Shown here: one piece after another, positions 15,034 to 23,428 of the stretch
Position numbering within the stretch: position 1 is the stretch's first letter
Layout of the letters: each line of letters opens with the position of its first letter
DNA from: Streptomyces phaeochromogenes
GTDB lineage: Bacteria; Actinomycetota; Actinomycetes; Streptomycetales; Streptomycetaceae
DNA: 32,759 bases
Assembly: GCF_001418655.1 (NCBI RefSeq)
Contig: NZ_LIQZ01000212.1
Coordinates: forward strand, 1-32,759
Direction: 5' to 3'
Notes under the pieces: generated by a model
Databases searched by the model: none
What the model saw: the letters and a program-made list of their open reading frames with translations, nothing else
Told to the model about the DNA's origin: nothing
Made by a program: the position numbers and the translations under genes

Positions 15034-15220
15034 GGGCTTGGTGACAGGCCGTCCGGAACGGCAAGCGATACTTGGCGTCGTTACAGCGCCTACCGACTAT
15101 CACCTTTGCCCGGATGCTGGCAATGGAGCGCTCATCGTTCCATGTGTCCGGGCGAGGCCTGCTTCCGCCGCTACAGGTAACTCATCTCGCTCGTGGACGG
15201 TTCCACAGCGCAGGAGCCGT

Positions 15221-15487
15221 TCAGCTCCCGGCCTGCGCCTCACCGGTCGCCGGGGAGACGTCTTCGAACAGTCGGGCGGGCGCTACGTTGAGGCCGGAGG
15301 CGATGCTCAGGATGGTCAGCACACCTGGATTCCGCCGCCCGTGTTCGATGTAAATCAGACCGCGAAAGCTCAATCCGCTGCGTTCGGCGAGCTCCTCCAG
15401 GCTGTAGCCGCGCTCTTCTCTGAGACGCCGGATTTGCATTCCGAGGGACACAAGTCGCGGATCCGGCAGCGATTGACTTTTGGGCAC
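15221..15487 (-). CDS. XRE-family transcriptional regulator
   Basis: An 88-aa protein from GTG 15487 with an XRE helix-turn-helix: IRRLREERGYSLEELAERSG, then LSFRGLIYIEHGRRNPGVLT, then LSIASGLNVAPARLFED. The recognition helix carries SFRGLIYIE. It is codirectional with the ABC-3C genes and separated from the CTD gene by about 190 bp, which would hold the operon promoter. Such small XRE regulators commonly precede defence operons and act as repressors. An internal ATG at 15439 would remove part of the first helix, so it is unlikely. A divergent position relative to the integrase leaves a 123-bp spacer. Confidence 0.85.
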   Translation of the reverse strand: MPKSQSLPDPRLVSLGMQIRRLREERGYSLEELAERSGLSFRGLIYIEHGRRNPGVLTILSIASGLNVAPARLFEDVSPATGEAQAGS

Positions 15488-15610
15488 ACGGTGACTCGAC
15501 CGTCACACCATCAGGGCGCACCATGAACAGTTGTGCATAACTACTGGGTGTAGCGGAAAGCATCGTTTTGGCCGCACCCCGACCGACACCACTCACACCA
15601 GTTTCACGAG

Positions 15611-17003
15611 ATGCGATCCATCGCAGCAGCCGTCACCGAGATGAGCCTCCGGCATCCCGCGAACCGGGGCAGCAGACCCTCACGGGGGCTCGGCGACTGG
15701 TACACGATGCAGCAGCAGTTCCGATCCACGGGCGGAGACTTGAGCAAGCCAACCGAGCCGTTCGATCGCTGGCACAAGAGATATCCCAAACCAGAACGCG
15801 GCGACGAGCCGTGCCGATGCGGCACCAGGAAGCGCCCCCTCTATCCGTCCGTGGATCACGGCCGGGGCCGGCAATGGCAGGCTCGCTACACCGACATCGA
15901 CGGAAAAGAACGAAGAGCCTGCCTGGCCACCTGGCAGGAAGCACGCGAGCACCTGGACACGGCACTCGCAGACCTCCACAGCCAGAAGTCACCAAATCCC
16001 GCTGACCTGCTGGGCGTTGGGCACTATGCGGCTCAGCTGATTGAAAGGAGGCGCAGGCGGCAGAAGAATGCCAATACCACCGCCGCCTACGAAGGACATC
16101 TCCGCAATCATGTCCTGCCGTTCGTCGGAAACCGTCGGGCCAGCACCCTGCGCCGCCGAGACTCCGTGACCTTCGTCGACTATCTGCTCGACAAGCCCGG
16201 CATCAAATCGCCTGCCACGGTCGTCCAGATCTTCAAGACCTGGCGCATTCTCCTGCACTACATGGCCGACGAGGATGTCTCGCTTCCGTCCAACATCGTC
16301 GCGCGGATCGAACTGCCGAAGGTCCCGCCACGCGTCAAGGTTGTCCTGCGCACACGTCGCTGCGGTCGCAGCGGCAATGCGGCAGGTGGCGCCCCGCTAC
16401 GAGGTCCTGGTCTGGCTCGGTGCCTGCGCCGGCCTGCGTCTGGGCGAAGCGCTCGGGATGAGACGAGGGCTGGTGGTCTGGGAGGCCGGCCTGCTGCGCA
16501 TCGTCGAGCAGCGCCAGCGCGGCAAGGCTGTACGCCTGAAGACCAAAGCCAGCTATGCCACCTTGCCCGTGGATCGTTTCCTCATCGAGCGGCTGGCCCA
16601 GCACACGAGACGTTTCTCCGGGCCAGAGCCCGCGTTGCCCCACGCCGGACGCACCTGCCAGGAGCGCGGCCCCGTGGAACCGGTGGGCGAGGACCTGATC
16701 GTCACCAACCGGTCCGGCCGCCCCGTCCTTCCCAGCGATTTCCGTCAGAAATGGCGAAGGGCCGTGAGCCAGGCCGGACTTCCGGAGCGAACTCGCTTCC
16801 ATGATCTCAAGCACTTCTACACCACTACGCTCGGCGGCTCCGGCAAGCACGATCCAAAGACCGTGCAGGCACTCTCCCGGCACGCCGAGTTCTCCGAGAC
16901 CTGGGACACCTACGCCCATCCGCCATTGGCGGTAGAGGCAGTCACGGTCACGGTCTTCGGCATCGCGTTCTCGGCCATCGAGGACGCCGATTGGGCTGCT
17001 TGA
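15611..17003 (+). pseudogene. Tyrosine recombinase/integrase, frameshifted
   Basis: Actinomycete integrase similar to those of integrative plasmids. The first part (15611 to about 16345) has the typical N-terminus FDRWHKRYPK with a Cys-x-Cys (EPCRCG), the SAM-like core-binding domain (AYEGHLRNHVLPFVGN) and QIFKTWRILLHYM. The catalytic domain continues in another frame from about 16350: GACAGLRLGEAL (Arg I), RLKTKASYATLPVD (Lys), FHDLKHFYTTTL (the second-Arg box with Lys in the Arg position) and ETWDTYAH (nucleophilic Tyr). A one-base shift near 16345-16352 separates them. The C-terminus after TYAH is weakly conserved. With a frameshift and an altered second Arg it is probably inactive, so its element can no longer excise by itself. 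Start uncertain: ATG 15611 or 15707. Confidence 0.82.
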
Positions 17004-17065
17004 GCTTGACCGGGCCCTCGCGTGCGAACGCGAGTCGTAACCGGCTTCCCAACGTAAGTACAGCG

Positions 17066-17098
17066 ACGGGCCGTCCAAGGCTCCCCCGGACGGCCCGT
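17066..17098. terminator. 11-bp-stem terminator after the integrase remnant
   Basis: Perfect arms ACGGGCCGTCC (17066-17076) and GGACGGCCCGT (17088-17098) with an 11-nt loop, 62 bp after the integrase stop. A smaller hairpin CTCGCG/CGCGAG lies just before at 17017-17034. No T-run. The rest of 17004-17317 is non-coding and should hold the promoter of the EACC1 operon. Confidence 0.6.
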
Positions 17099-17317
17099 AG
17101 CCGGGCTCATACGCGCGATCCAGCGGGCCGGCCCGGCCGCACGGCGGGAAGGACTGCACGCCTCCCCGCCTCCTCCGACCGGCTGACACCGTCTGCGGGA
17201 GCGAAGTAGCTTTCGCGTCAACTCTCGGCAGATTCCGGAAGTGCACGTTTCTTCGTCCCGCTGCTCCGGTAGTTTCCCCAAGCACCTGAGTCGACAGCTG
17301 ACAGCGCAGGGGGACGC

Positions 17318-17746
17318 GTGAGCAACGACAGCAAAGACCGGCCGCACTTATTGATCTCTGTGATCGACGACGATCCGTTGAGGGCGCGCAGCGACGCCCG
17401 CGAACTGCTGGCCCAGGTATCGGAGGCCGACCCGACGGCCTCGTTGCGCTTGCCCTCGACCGGTCCCGCGGTGAGCACCCACAAGGGCGGCGACGTCGTG
17501 GGGGTCGTGGGCCTGGTGCTGAGTGCCGGATCGCTGGCGGCAGCCTGCGTTCAGGTATGGCTGGCCAAGGTGCCTCAGCGCACCATCGTCGCGACCCGCC
17601 CCGACGGAGCCACCCTGCGCATCACCGGCCGCGAGGCCCGGGAGGACGCCGAGCGCCTTGAACAGTTCCTGGCCAACGGCTCCCTCCCCGCGAACGGGGA
17701 CACCTCCCACGGCGAGGGCCTCGGCAACACCACGACGGCAGGCTGA
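17318..17746 (+). CDS. Effector-associated constant component EACC1
   Basis: A 142-aa protein from GTG 17318 with AGGGGGA 4-5 nt upstream. The N-terminal half is a soluble alpha/beta start (LLISVIDDDPLRARSDARELLAQV). A hydrophobic segment follows near residues 58-75 (GVVGLVLSAGSLAAACVQVW), then a strand-rich end (QRTIVATRPDGATLRITGRE) with an acidic helix. This is the layout of EACC1, a small component that accompanies diverse effectors in NTP-dependent conflict systems of multicellular bacteria and is thought to tether or recruit them. Codon 11 is TTA (17348-17350), a very rare codon in streptomycetes read by the bldA tRNA. The next gene starts 6 bp after its stop, so the two are cotranslated. 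Confidence 0.85.
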   Translation: MSNDSKDRPHLLISVIDDDPLRARSDARELLAQVSEADPTASLRLPSTGPAVSTHKGGDVVGVVGLVLSAGSLAAACVQVWLAKVPQRTIVATRPDGATLRITGREAREDAERLEQFLANGSLPANGDTSHGEGLGNTTTAG

Positions 17747-17752
17747 CCGACG

Positions 17753-20700
17753 GTGCGTAACAACGACCGATACGCCCTGCTGATCGGCGTCTCCACGTAC
17801 GACAGCGCCGACTACCACGACCTTCCGGCGGTCCGTGCCGATCTGCACTACATGCAGGCAGTCCTGCAGAACACGGAGATCGGCCAGTACAACGACTGCG
17901 AGATGGTGCCTGAACCGACGCGTGCCGAGATGCTGCACGCCATCGAGTCGTTCCTGGAGCAGCGGCAGCAGAGCGAGAGCGCGCTGCTGTACTTCAGCGG
18001 GCACGGGGAGTTCTGCGAAGCCGACAACCAGCTGTACTTCCTCACCCGCGACAGCGACCCGACCGATCTTCCCCGCACCGCGGTGTCCGCGGAGTTCCTG
18101 GAACGGTCCCTGCAGTCCTGCCGCGCCGCGACCAAGATCGTGCTGCTCGACTGCTGCGCCAGCGGCTCGGTCGTCCAGGGCTGGCGTGCCAAGGGCAGAG
18201 ACGATTCAGCATCCGACGAGGCCGAACGCAGCACGCTGCTGCGTCCCACCGGCGTCTACTTCATCACCGCCTCGGACGCGCTGCAGGCCGCCTCCGCCAT
18301 GGCGCCCGACGGATCGACGCTCGGCACCTCCCGCTTCACCGGCGAAATCATCGAAGGGCTGCGCAACGGGCGGATCAAGGACAGCGGGTGGATCTCACCG
18401 GAGGACCTCTTCGAGTACCTCACCGCGCAGATGGTGCGCAAGGGGGTGCCGCAGGAGCAGCGCCCCACCAAGTCCACCATCCGCGCCACCCACACCCTGT
18501 ACTTCGCCCGGTCCGTGGCGCGCCCGGTTAATCTCCCCGCCATGCCCGATCAGCCGCCTGGGCCGTCGGATGCTCTACTGAAGGCTCGCGCGCGGGCCGC
18601 GGCTGACAGTGAGAACGCCAACGACTGGCAGCGGCTCTTGCGTTACTACGCGCAGTGCCTGAGCGCTCAGGCCGCGGCGAGCATGCTGCCCGACCGGCGG
18701 AGCGGGCGGAACTCGCAGTACTTCCTCGTGGATGAGGGGCCCGAGAGCATTCAGTCGGGTCTGGGCTCGGTGCTGCCGGCGCCCAAGGGGCTGCCCGGCG
18801 TGCATGCATCAGGCACCGGCGCGGGGAAGGCCGGATCGGGGCAGGCCGCCGATCAGCACGAGTATTGGTACGGGTATCCCGCCGTCACCCTCCCCTCGCG
18901 TGGCGGGGGTGGTCGGCGCACGGACGTGGGCATCGCACCGCTGCTCATTCAGCAGATGGAGCTGGCGCCGGACGAGAGCGGGCGAGTCGTGCTCCGTCCC
19001 AGCGGGGTGCCGTCCCTGCACACCAAGGTGGTGACCGAGCTTCTCTCCGAGGACGAGGCCGCCCAGTTGCTCGCCCGCTGGCAGCCGACGTGGCAGCACG
19101 GCAACGACGCCCAGATGATCAGAGCCGTACGGGAGTTGCTCGGCGTGCTGGGACTGCCCGAGCTCGAACCGCTCGACACCTCTGCGCTGCGTGCCGAGTC
19201 GGTGAACGAGGCCCTGCGCCCGGGAGCACACAACGCCGCGGTGATCTTGGCCCCTTCGAGCGTGGAACGGTTCGCCACCGACGGGCTGGTGGAGAACCTG
19301 CTGGCCATCTCCACGCGTACGGACGAGATCCCCGGTACGGCTCTGGATGCTCTGCTGAACGCTGCCGCCCCCACGCCAGTAACCGATCCGGTGCTCGTGG
19401 TGGCGGCCGGGCCGTCCAACGAGAGCCAGGAGCAGGTGGTCGTCTCGGCGATGACGCAGCCCCTGACCGTGGCCACCGGTCCGCCCGGAACGGGAAAGAG
19501 CGAGGTCGTCACCTCGGTGGTGGCCACGTGCGTCGCGGCCGGCGAGTCGGTTCTGGTGGCGTCGACCAACAACGAGGCAGTGGACGTCGTCGCCCAGCGG
19601 TGCGACGAGATCGCCCCTGGTCTGCTGATGCGTACCGGCAACGTCGACGCCCTGGTCAAGGAGGCCGAGAAGCTGGAACGGCTGCTGTCGGATCCGCCGC
19701 CCCGGCCCAGCCGTAGCTCCGCCACCGTGGCGGGTGAGCTGCGCAACCTCCGCTCGCGCACGGCCGTGCTGCGTGACCAGGCCGGACGGCAGGTCGAGGG
19801 TGAGGTGCAGCTGGCCCAGGTGCTGTGGCAGCGTGCGGAGTCGGCCGAGAAGGTCGGGCTTTCGGTGGCGCTCCTGCCACGATTATGGGGGTCCGGCGGC
19901 CCTGCGGAGCTTGCCCGCTGGGAAGCGCGGGCTCTCAGGGCGGCAACGGCCAGAAGCTGGTGGGGACGCTGGCGGCGCACGCGTGCGATGAAGGCGTTCA
20001 TCGCAGCCGGCGGCCCCGAGGCGGTCCCAGAACTGCCTGCCTGGGCCGGGGAACGGCCCGTCGCCTCAGACCTCCTCAACGACCTAGTCGACGTGACCGC
20101 CCTGGAACGCCAGGTGCGTGAACTCACCCCGGCTCAACTCGCCCACGACGAGCAGACCGTGCACCAGGCTCGAACAGCCTGCGCCACCACACGGACCGAA
20201 CTGTCCGCTGAACTGTGCAAGGCAATCTCGGCGGAAGCACTCGGCCATGGCCGATCGCTGCTGGACCAGCGCCTCCAGACATTGCGTCAGCGCAAAGGGA
20301 CCCAGCGAAGCCAGCTGAACCTGCTGCGCCACCTGAAGGGCTGGGCGATCACCACGCACGCAGTGCGCCAGCTGAAGCCGGACGCCAAGCTCTTCGACCT
20401 GGTCGTCATCGACGAGGCCAGCCAGTGCTCCATCGCAGCGGTGCTGCCCCTGCTGTTCCGCGCCCGCCGGGCCCTGATCATCGGTGATCCGATGCAGCTG
20501 ACGCACATCCCCGGCATCTCCCCCGAACAGGAACGCCAGGCCCGCGTCAAAGCGGGGCTGAGCGCGGCCTGGCTGGAAGACCGACGACTCGCCTACCACG
20601 TCCACTCCTCCTACCACGCCGCCGCACAGAACGGCGAGGATGCGCTGCTGCTCGACGAGCACTACCGCTGCCACCCGGAAATCGCCGACATCGTCAACGG

Positions 20701-21628
20701 CCACTGCTACTCCGGCGCGCTGGAGATCATGACCAACGTGCGCCGGCAGGTACCCGCGGTCGATCTCATGGACACCGGGGACTCCGCCCCTGTACTGGCC
20801 TGGGCGAATGTGCCTTCCGGCGAGTCGGCACGCGGCCCAGGTGGAAAGTCCTGGCGCAACCCGTCCGAGGCCGCCGCTGTTGCCGACATCGTGAGGGGCC
20901 TGCTTCGCCGCCTGCCCGAGAACGCAACCGTGGGCGTGGTGACACCGTTCCGCGCGCAGAAGGACACACTGGAAAGCATGGTCGGCAGCGACCGGGTGCG
21001 GGTGGGAACGGTGCACGCCTTCCAGGGCGGTCAGCGCGATGTGATGATCCTCAGTCCGGTGGCCACCGCCAACACCCCGCCACGAACAGCCCACTGGGTG
21101 GCGAGCCAAGTGAACCTGTGGAACGTCGCGATCACCCGCGCCAAATCCCAGTTGATCACCATGGGCAACCACGTTTACTGGCAGCAGCAGACAGGGCTCC
21201 CGCATCTGCTGTCCTCACGCTCGCTCGTGTGGGACCGAACACAGAGCACCGGTGTGCAGCCAACTCCCGTACCAGAGCCTCGCCTGCGGCAGGACCCTCG
21301 CCGCAGGGATCTCACCGACACCGTGCATCAGGTTCTCGCCTCGCGAGGCGTTGTCGAGCTGGAACGCGATGCGCTGATCGGCGGACAGCGGATCGACCTG
21401 CTGTTCACCGCGTCCGAAGGCAACACCGCGGTAGTCGTCGACACCGGCCCCCAGCCAGACCGTGATCCGGCACGACACCTCCGTCTGGTACACGAACGAG
21501 CCGGTCTGCTCATCGGGTTGCCCTCTGGCGGTCGGGGTGCGAAGGCCGGTCCTGTCGAGCGCGTTGTCCGTATTCCCGCCTGGCGCATCCTCGCCGGCCC
21601 GAACGCACTGGCGCCGCTGTTCGACTGA
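17753..21628 (+). CDS. Caspase-like protease fused to UPF1-like SF1 helicase with a Vsr-like C-terminal region
   Basis: A 1291-aa multidomain effector/switch protein starting at GTG 17753. Residues 1-255 are a caspase-like (C14) peptidase with His84 in FSGHG and the nucleophile in LLDCCASG (Cys135). After a 300-residue linker comes an SF1 helicase of the UPF1/DNA2 type: Walker A GPPGTGKS (576-583), DEAS Walker B (887-890), GDPMQL (911-916), DEHYRC (968-973), VHAFQGGQRD (1087-1096) and NVAITRAKS (from 1124). The last 100 residues resemble the Vsr-like nuclease tail of related helicases (GGQRIDLLF at Asp1215, then VVVDTG, then RIPAWRIL), but the Glu of the IECDG box is missing, so it may be inactive. 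A TTA codon occurs at residue 711. It is cotranscribed with EACC1 and probably with the 493-aa gene. Likely role: nucleic-acid-triggered activation of protease and hence cell death or dormancy (inferred). Confidence 0.88.
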   Translation: MRNNDRYALLIGVSTYDSADYHDLPAVRADLHYMQAVLQNTEIGQYNDCEMVPEPTRAEMLHAIESFLEQRQQSESALLYFSGHGEFCEADNQLYFLTRDSDPTDLPRTAVSAEFLERSLQSCRAATKIVLLDCCASGSVVQGWRAKGRDDSASDEAERSTLLRPTGVYFITASDALQAASAMAPDGSTLGTSRFTGEIIEGLRNGRIKDSGWISPEDLFEYLTAQMVRKGVPQEQRPTKSTIRATHTLYFARSVARPVNLPAMPDQPPGPSDALLKARARAAADSENANDWQRLLRYYAQCLSAQAAASMLPDRRSGRNSQYFLVDEGPESIQSGLGSVLPAPKGLPGVHASGTGAGKAGSGQAADQHEYWYGYPAVTLPSRGGGGRRTDVGIAPLLIQQMELAPDESGRVVLRPSGVPSLHTKVVTELLSEDEAAQLLARWQPTWQHGNDAQMIRAVRELLGVLGLPELEPLDTSALRAESVNEALRPGAHNAAVILAPSSVERFATDGLVENLLAISTRTDEIPGTALDALLNAAAPTPVTDPVLVVAAGPSNESQEQVVVSAMTQPLTVATGPPGTGKSEVVTSVVATCVAAGESVLVASTNNEAVDVVAQRCDEIAPGLLMRTGNVDALVKEAEKLERLLSDPPPRPSRSSATVAGELRNLRSRTAVLRDQAGRQVEGEVQLAQVLWQRAESAEKVGLSVALLPRLWGSGGPAELARWEARALRAATARSWWGRWRRTRAMKAFIAAGGPEAVPELPAWAGERPVASDLLNDLVDVTALERQVRELTPAQLAHDEQTVHQARTACATTRTELSAELCKAISAEALGHGRSLLDQRLQTLRQRKGTQRSQLNLLRHLKGWAITTHAVRQLKPDAKLFDLVVIDEASQCSIAAVLPLLFRARRALIIGDPMQLTHIPGISPEQERQARVKAGLSAAWLEDRRLAYHVHSSYHAAAQNGEDALLLDEHYRCHPEIADIVNGHCYSGALEIMTNVRRQVPAVDLMDTGDSAPVLAWANVPSGESARGPGGKSWRNPSEAAAVADIVRGLLRRLPENATVGVVTPFRAQKDTLESMVGSDRVRVGTVHAFQGGQRDVMILSPVATANTPPRTAHWVASQVNLWNVAITRAKSQLITMGNHVYWQQQTGLPHLLSSRSLVWDRTQSTGVQPTPVPEPRLRQDPRRRDLTDTVHQVLASRGVVELERDALIGGQRIDLLFTASEGNTAVVVDTGPQPDRDPARHLRLVHERAGLLIGLPSGGRGAKAGPVERVVRIPAWRILAGPNALAPLFD

Positions 21629-21683
21629 GTGACCGATCGGCCGTCGGTGGTCGACCGGGACATCCGACGTGGGGAGGGCAGTC

Positions 21684-23165
21684 GTGGCAAGCACTCCGAA
21701 GACTGAAGAGGTCCTGAACAGTCTCAGGCAGCAGGTATCCGTGTCGGTTCACTCGACGCGGGAGCTCGTGGGCAAGGTGGACGAGGCTGCAGCCGACAAG
21801 GAACGGGAGCGTCGCGAGACGTTCGAGAAGCGGCAGGAGGAGGGCAAGACCAAGACGGGTGAGACCTACGAGCCCCTGCGGCGCAAGCCAGGCCTGCGTC
21901 CGCTCCCCGGCACGGAGGTCGGCCTGTCCGTGACGTTGACGTTCTGGGACGTCCTGCACCACCTGGGCCGCGGGCTGGCGCTGTCCCAGCGCGGTGCCTC
22001 GCGCGGGCTGGCCGAGCACTGGGGCAGCCTGAAGTACTGCCAGGCGCTCAGTGCCCATACCGAGACCCAGCTCGGCCTGTCACATGAGGGCAACCTGCTC
22101 GGCCTGTCCGACGAGGGCAAGCAAATCGCCATGTACTACAAGGCGCTGCAGTCGGAGGAGTTGGGACACGCCTTCGCGCTCGCCGTCAGCGAACAGATCC
22201 TCACGCGCCGCTATCCGGACCACAGCATCTCGTTCGTCCGTGCCGACACCGCCCTACGGGCCGGCTGGACGCTGACCAGTCGCGACAAGGCCAAGACAAA
22301 GACCGTCGGCTATCCCTACCGTCCGCAATTCTTCGCCGAGGTATGGAAGCCGGGCGAGTCCTCGCGTGTCATCCCCATCGCCTGCAAAGGCAACCACAGC
22401 GACCGGCAGAAGGCATACGAACAGCTCGCCTCCGCCGCCGCCCACGCCGACGGAGTACACATCGGAGCCTGGAACGAAACCCCGGCTTTGCTGTTCAGCA
22501 CGGAGATCGCCCTGACCGACCCACTCACTGTCCACGCCCTGCACGCCGACGGCCCCGGCGGCTGGCTGCACATCCCCGACGGTACCCCCGCCGCCAACAT
22601 CGGCCTGGACCTAGGCGGCAAGAACCCGGACATCGGCATCCTCAAACCAGGACAAGGCAGGGACCCCGACTCCTCCGAGCCCGGATGCCAAGTCGGCCCT
22701 AAGGACCCCAAGGACTACCAGTGGTTCCAGCGTGTCCTGGCCCGCGTCGGAGCGGCCGGCTTGACGGCCTTCGCCGGGGACGGCGAATCCACCGCCGCGC
22801 TCCTCACCACCCGCCAGGGCAGCGACTTCTTCCAGGGCTTCGCCCACGCCGCCTCCGGCAGCGTCCAGGACCTGGGCTATACCCTGCTGGGCGAGAAATT
22901 CGAAGGAACGGATCACGTCTTTCGGCTCAACGGCAACCGAGTACAGGCATTCTCCGGCGTCGCAGCCGACATCCTCGATTCCCTCGTCACCAGGGAAAAG
23001 CCCAAGCGGCACGCCGACGTCGCGGCCTACCGGCAGCGCGTACATGTATGGAGGAGCAAACGGCACGGGACGTTCTGGGATCGCACCTGGGGCGGAGTGG
23101 TCTCGATCAGCCGCGACGGCACCGTGCTGGCCATGCGTCAGATCCCGCCGTTCCAAGACGAATAG
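21684..23165 (+). CDS. Unknown 493-aa protein with a degenerate PD-(D/E)xK-like patch, third gene of the EACC1 cluster
   Basis: GTG 21684 is chosen because GGGGAGGG lies 7 nt upstream; the GTG at 21669 is in frame but has no such site. Residues 33-60 are a charged, probably coiled helix. The 85-175 region is helical (WDVLHHLGRGLALSQRGA; SEELGHAFALAVSEQ). At 212-240, RPQFFAEVW, a turn, then IPIACKGNHSD looks like the beta-hairpin of a PD-(D/E)xK nuclease (RPDF...ECKG), but with Gln for Asp and Ala for Glu. It is followed by a helix and a GVHIG strand. The C-terminal 250 residues include LGYTLLGEKFEGTDHVFRLN and end in a Trp-rich basic segment (RVHVWRSKRHGTFWDRTW). I cannot name the family. It follows the helicase stop by 55 bp on the same strand, so it belongs to the same operon. 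Possible roles: dead-nuclease sensor, scaffold or protease target. Confidence 0.75.
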   Translation: MASTPKTEEVLNSLRQQVSVSVHSTRELVGKVDEAAADKERERRETFEKRQEEGKTKTGETYEPLRRKPGLRPLPGTEVGLSVTLTFWDVLHHLGRGLALSQRGASRGLAEHWGSLKYCQALSAHTETQLGLSHEGNLLGLSDEGKQIAMYYKALQSEELGHAFALAVSEQILTRRYPDHSISFVRADTALRAGWTLTSRDKAKTKTVGYPYRPQFFAEVWKPGESSRVIPIACKGNHSDRQKAYEQLASAAAHADGVHIGAWNETPALLFSTEIALTDPLTVHALHADGPGGWLHIPDGTPAANIGLDLGGKNPDIGILKPGQGRDPDSSEPGCQVGPKDPKDYQWFQRVLARVGAAGLTAFAGDGESTAALLTTRQGSDFFQGFAHAASGSVQDLGYTLLGEKFEGTDHVFRLNGNRVQAFSGVAADILDSLVTREKPKRHADVAAYRQRVHVWRSKRHGTFWDRTWGGVVSISRDGTVLAMRQIPPFQDE

Positions 23166-23170
23166 TCTGC

Positions 23171-23281
23171 ATGCTCAACAATCTGCTGGGAGGCCGGTGG
23201 CTCAAGCACGGAGGAGAAACCGATCCGGGTCTGGGGGCCTTCCGCTTACCCGAGCCATCCCACGGCACCCTGGCCCGGTGA
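23171..23281 (+). CDS. Possible 36-aa small ORF after the 493-aa gene
   Basis: ATG 23171 starts 5 bp after the previous stop and encodes a Gly/Leu-rich peptide beginning MLNNLLGGRWLKHGG. No ribosome-binding site is visible and no family is recognised. It may be chance, or the relic of a further gene. The remaining 23282-23428 sequence before the convergent DUF4011 gene holds nothing clear. Confidence 0.2.
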   Translation: MLNNLLGGRWLKHGGETDPGLGAFRLPEPSHGTLAR

Positions 23282-23428
23282 CGCACTATGTCCCGACAAT
23301 TCCAGTTCCATCGGCGTCTGGCCTGGGATCGCGGAGCCCTTGCAAGTCCGAAGGCTACGCATGCTGAGATCCTCCAGCAGCCGTCCCGGCCATGAAGTAG
23401 TGGCCCTTCCAGGCTGCGTCGGTCTCCG

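Noticed and set aside
20084..21205. 373-codon reverse frame inside the caspase-helicase gene
   Set aside because: The forward frame shows every helicase motif across this interval; the reverse frame is a shadow.
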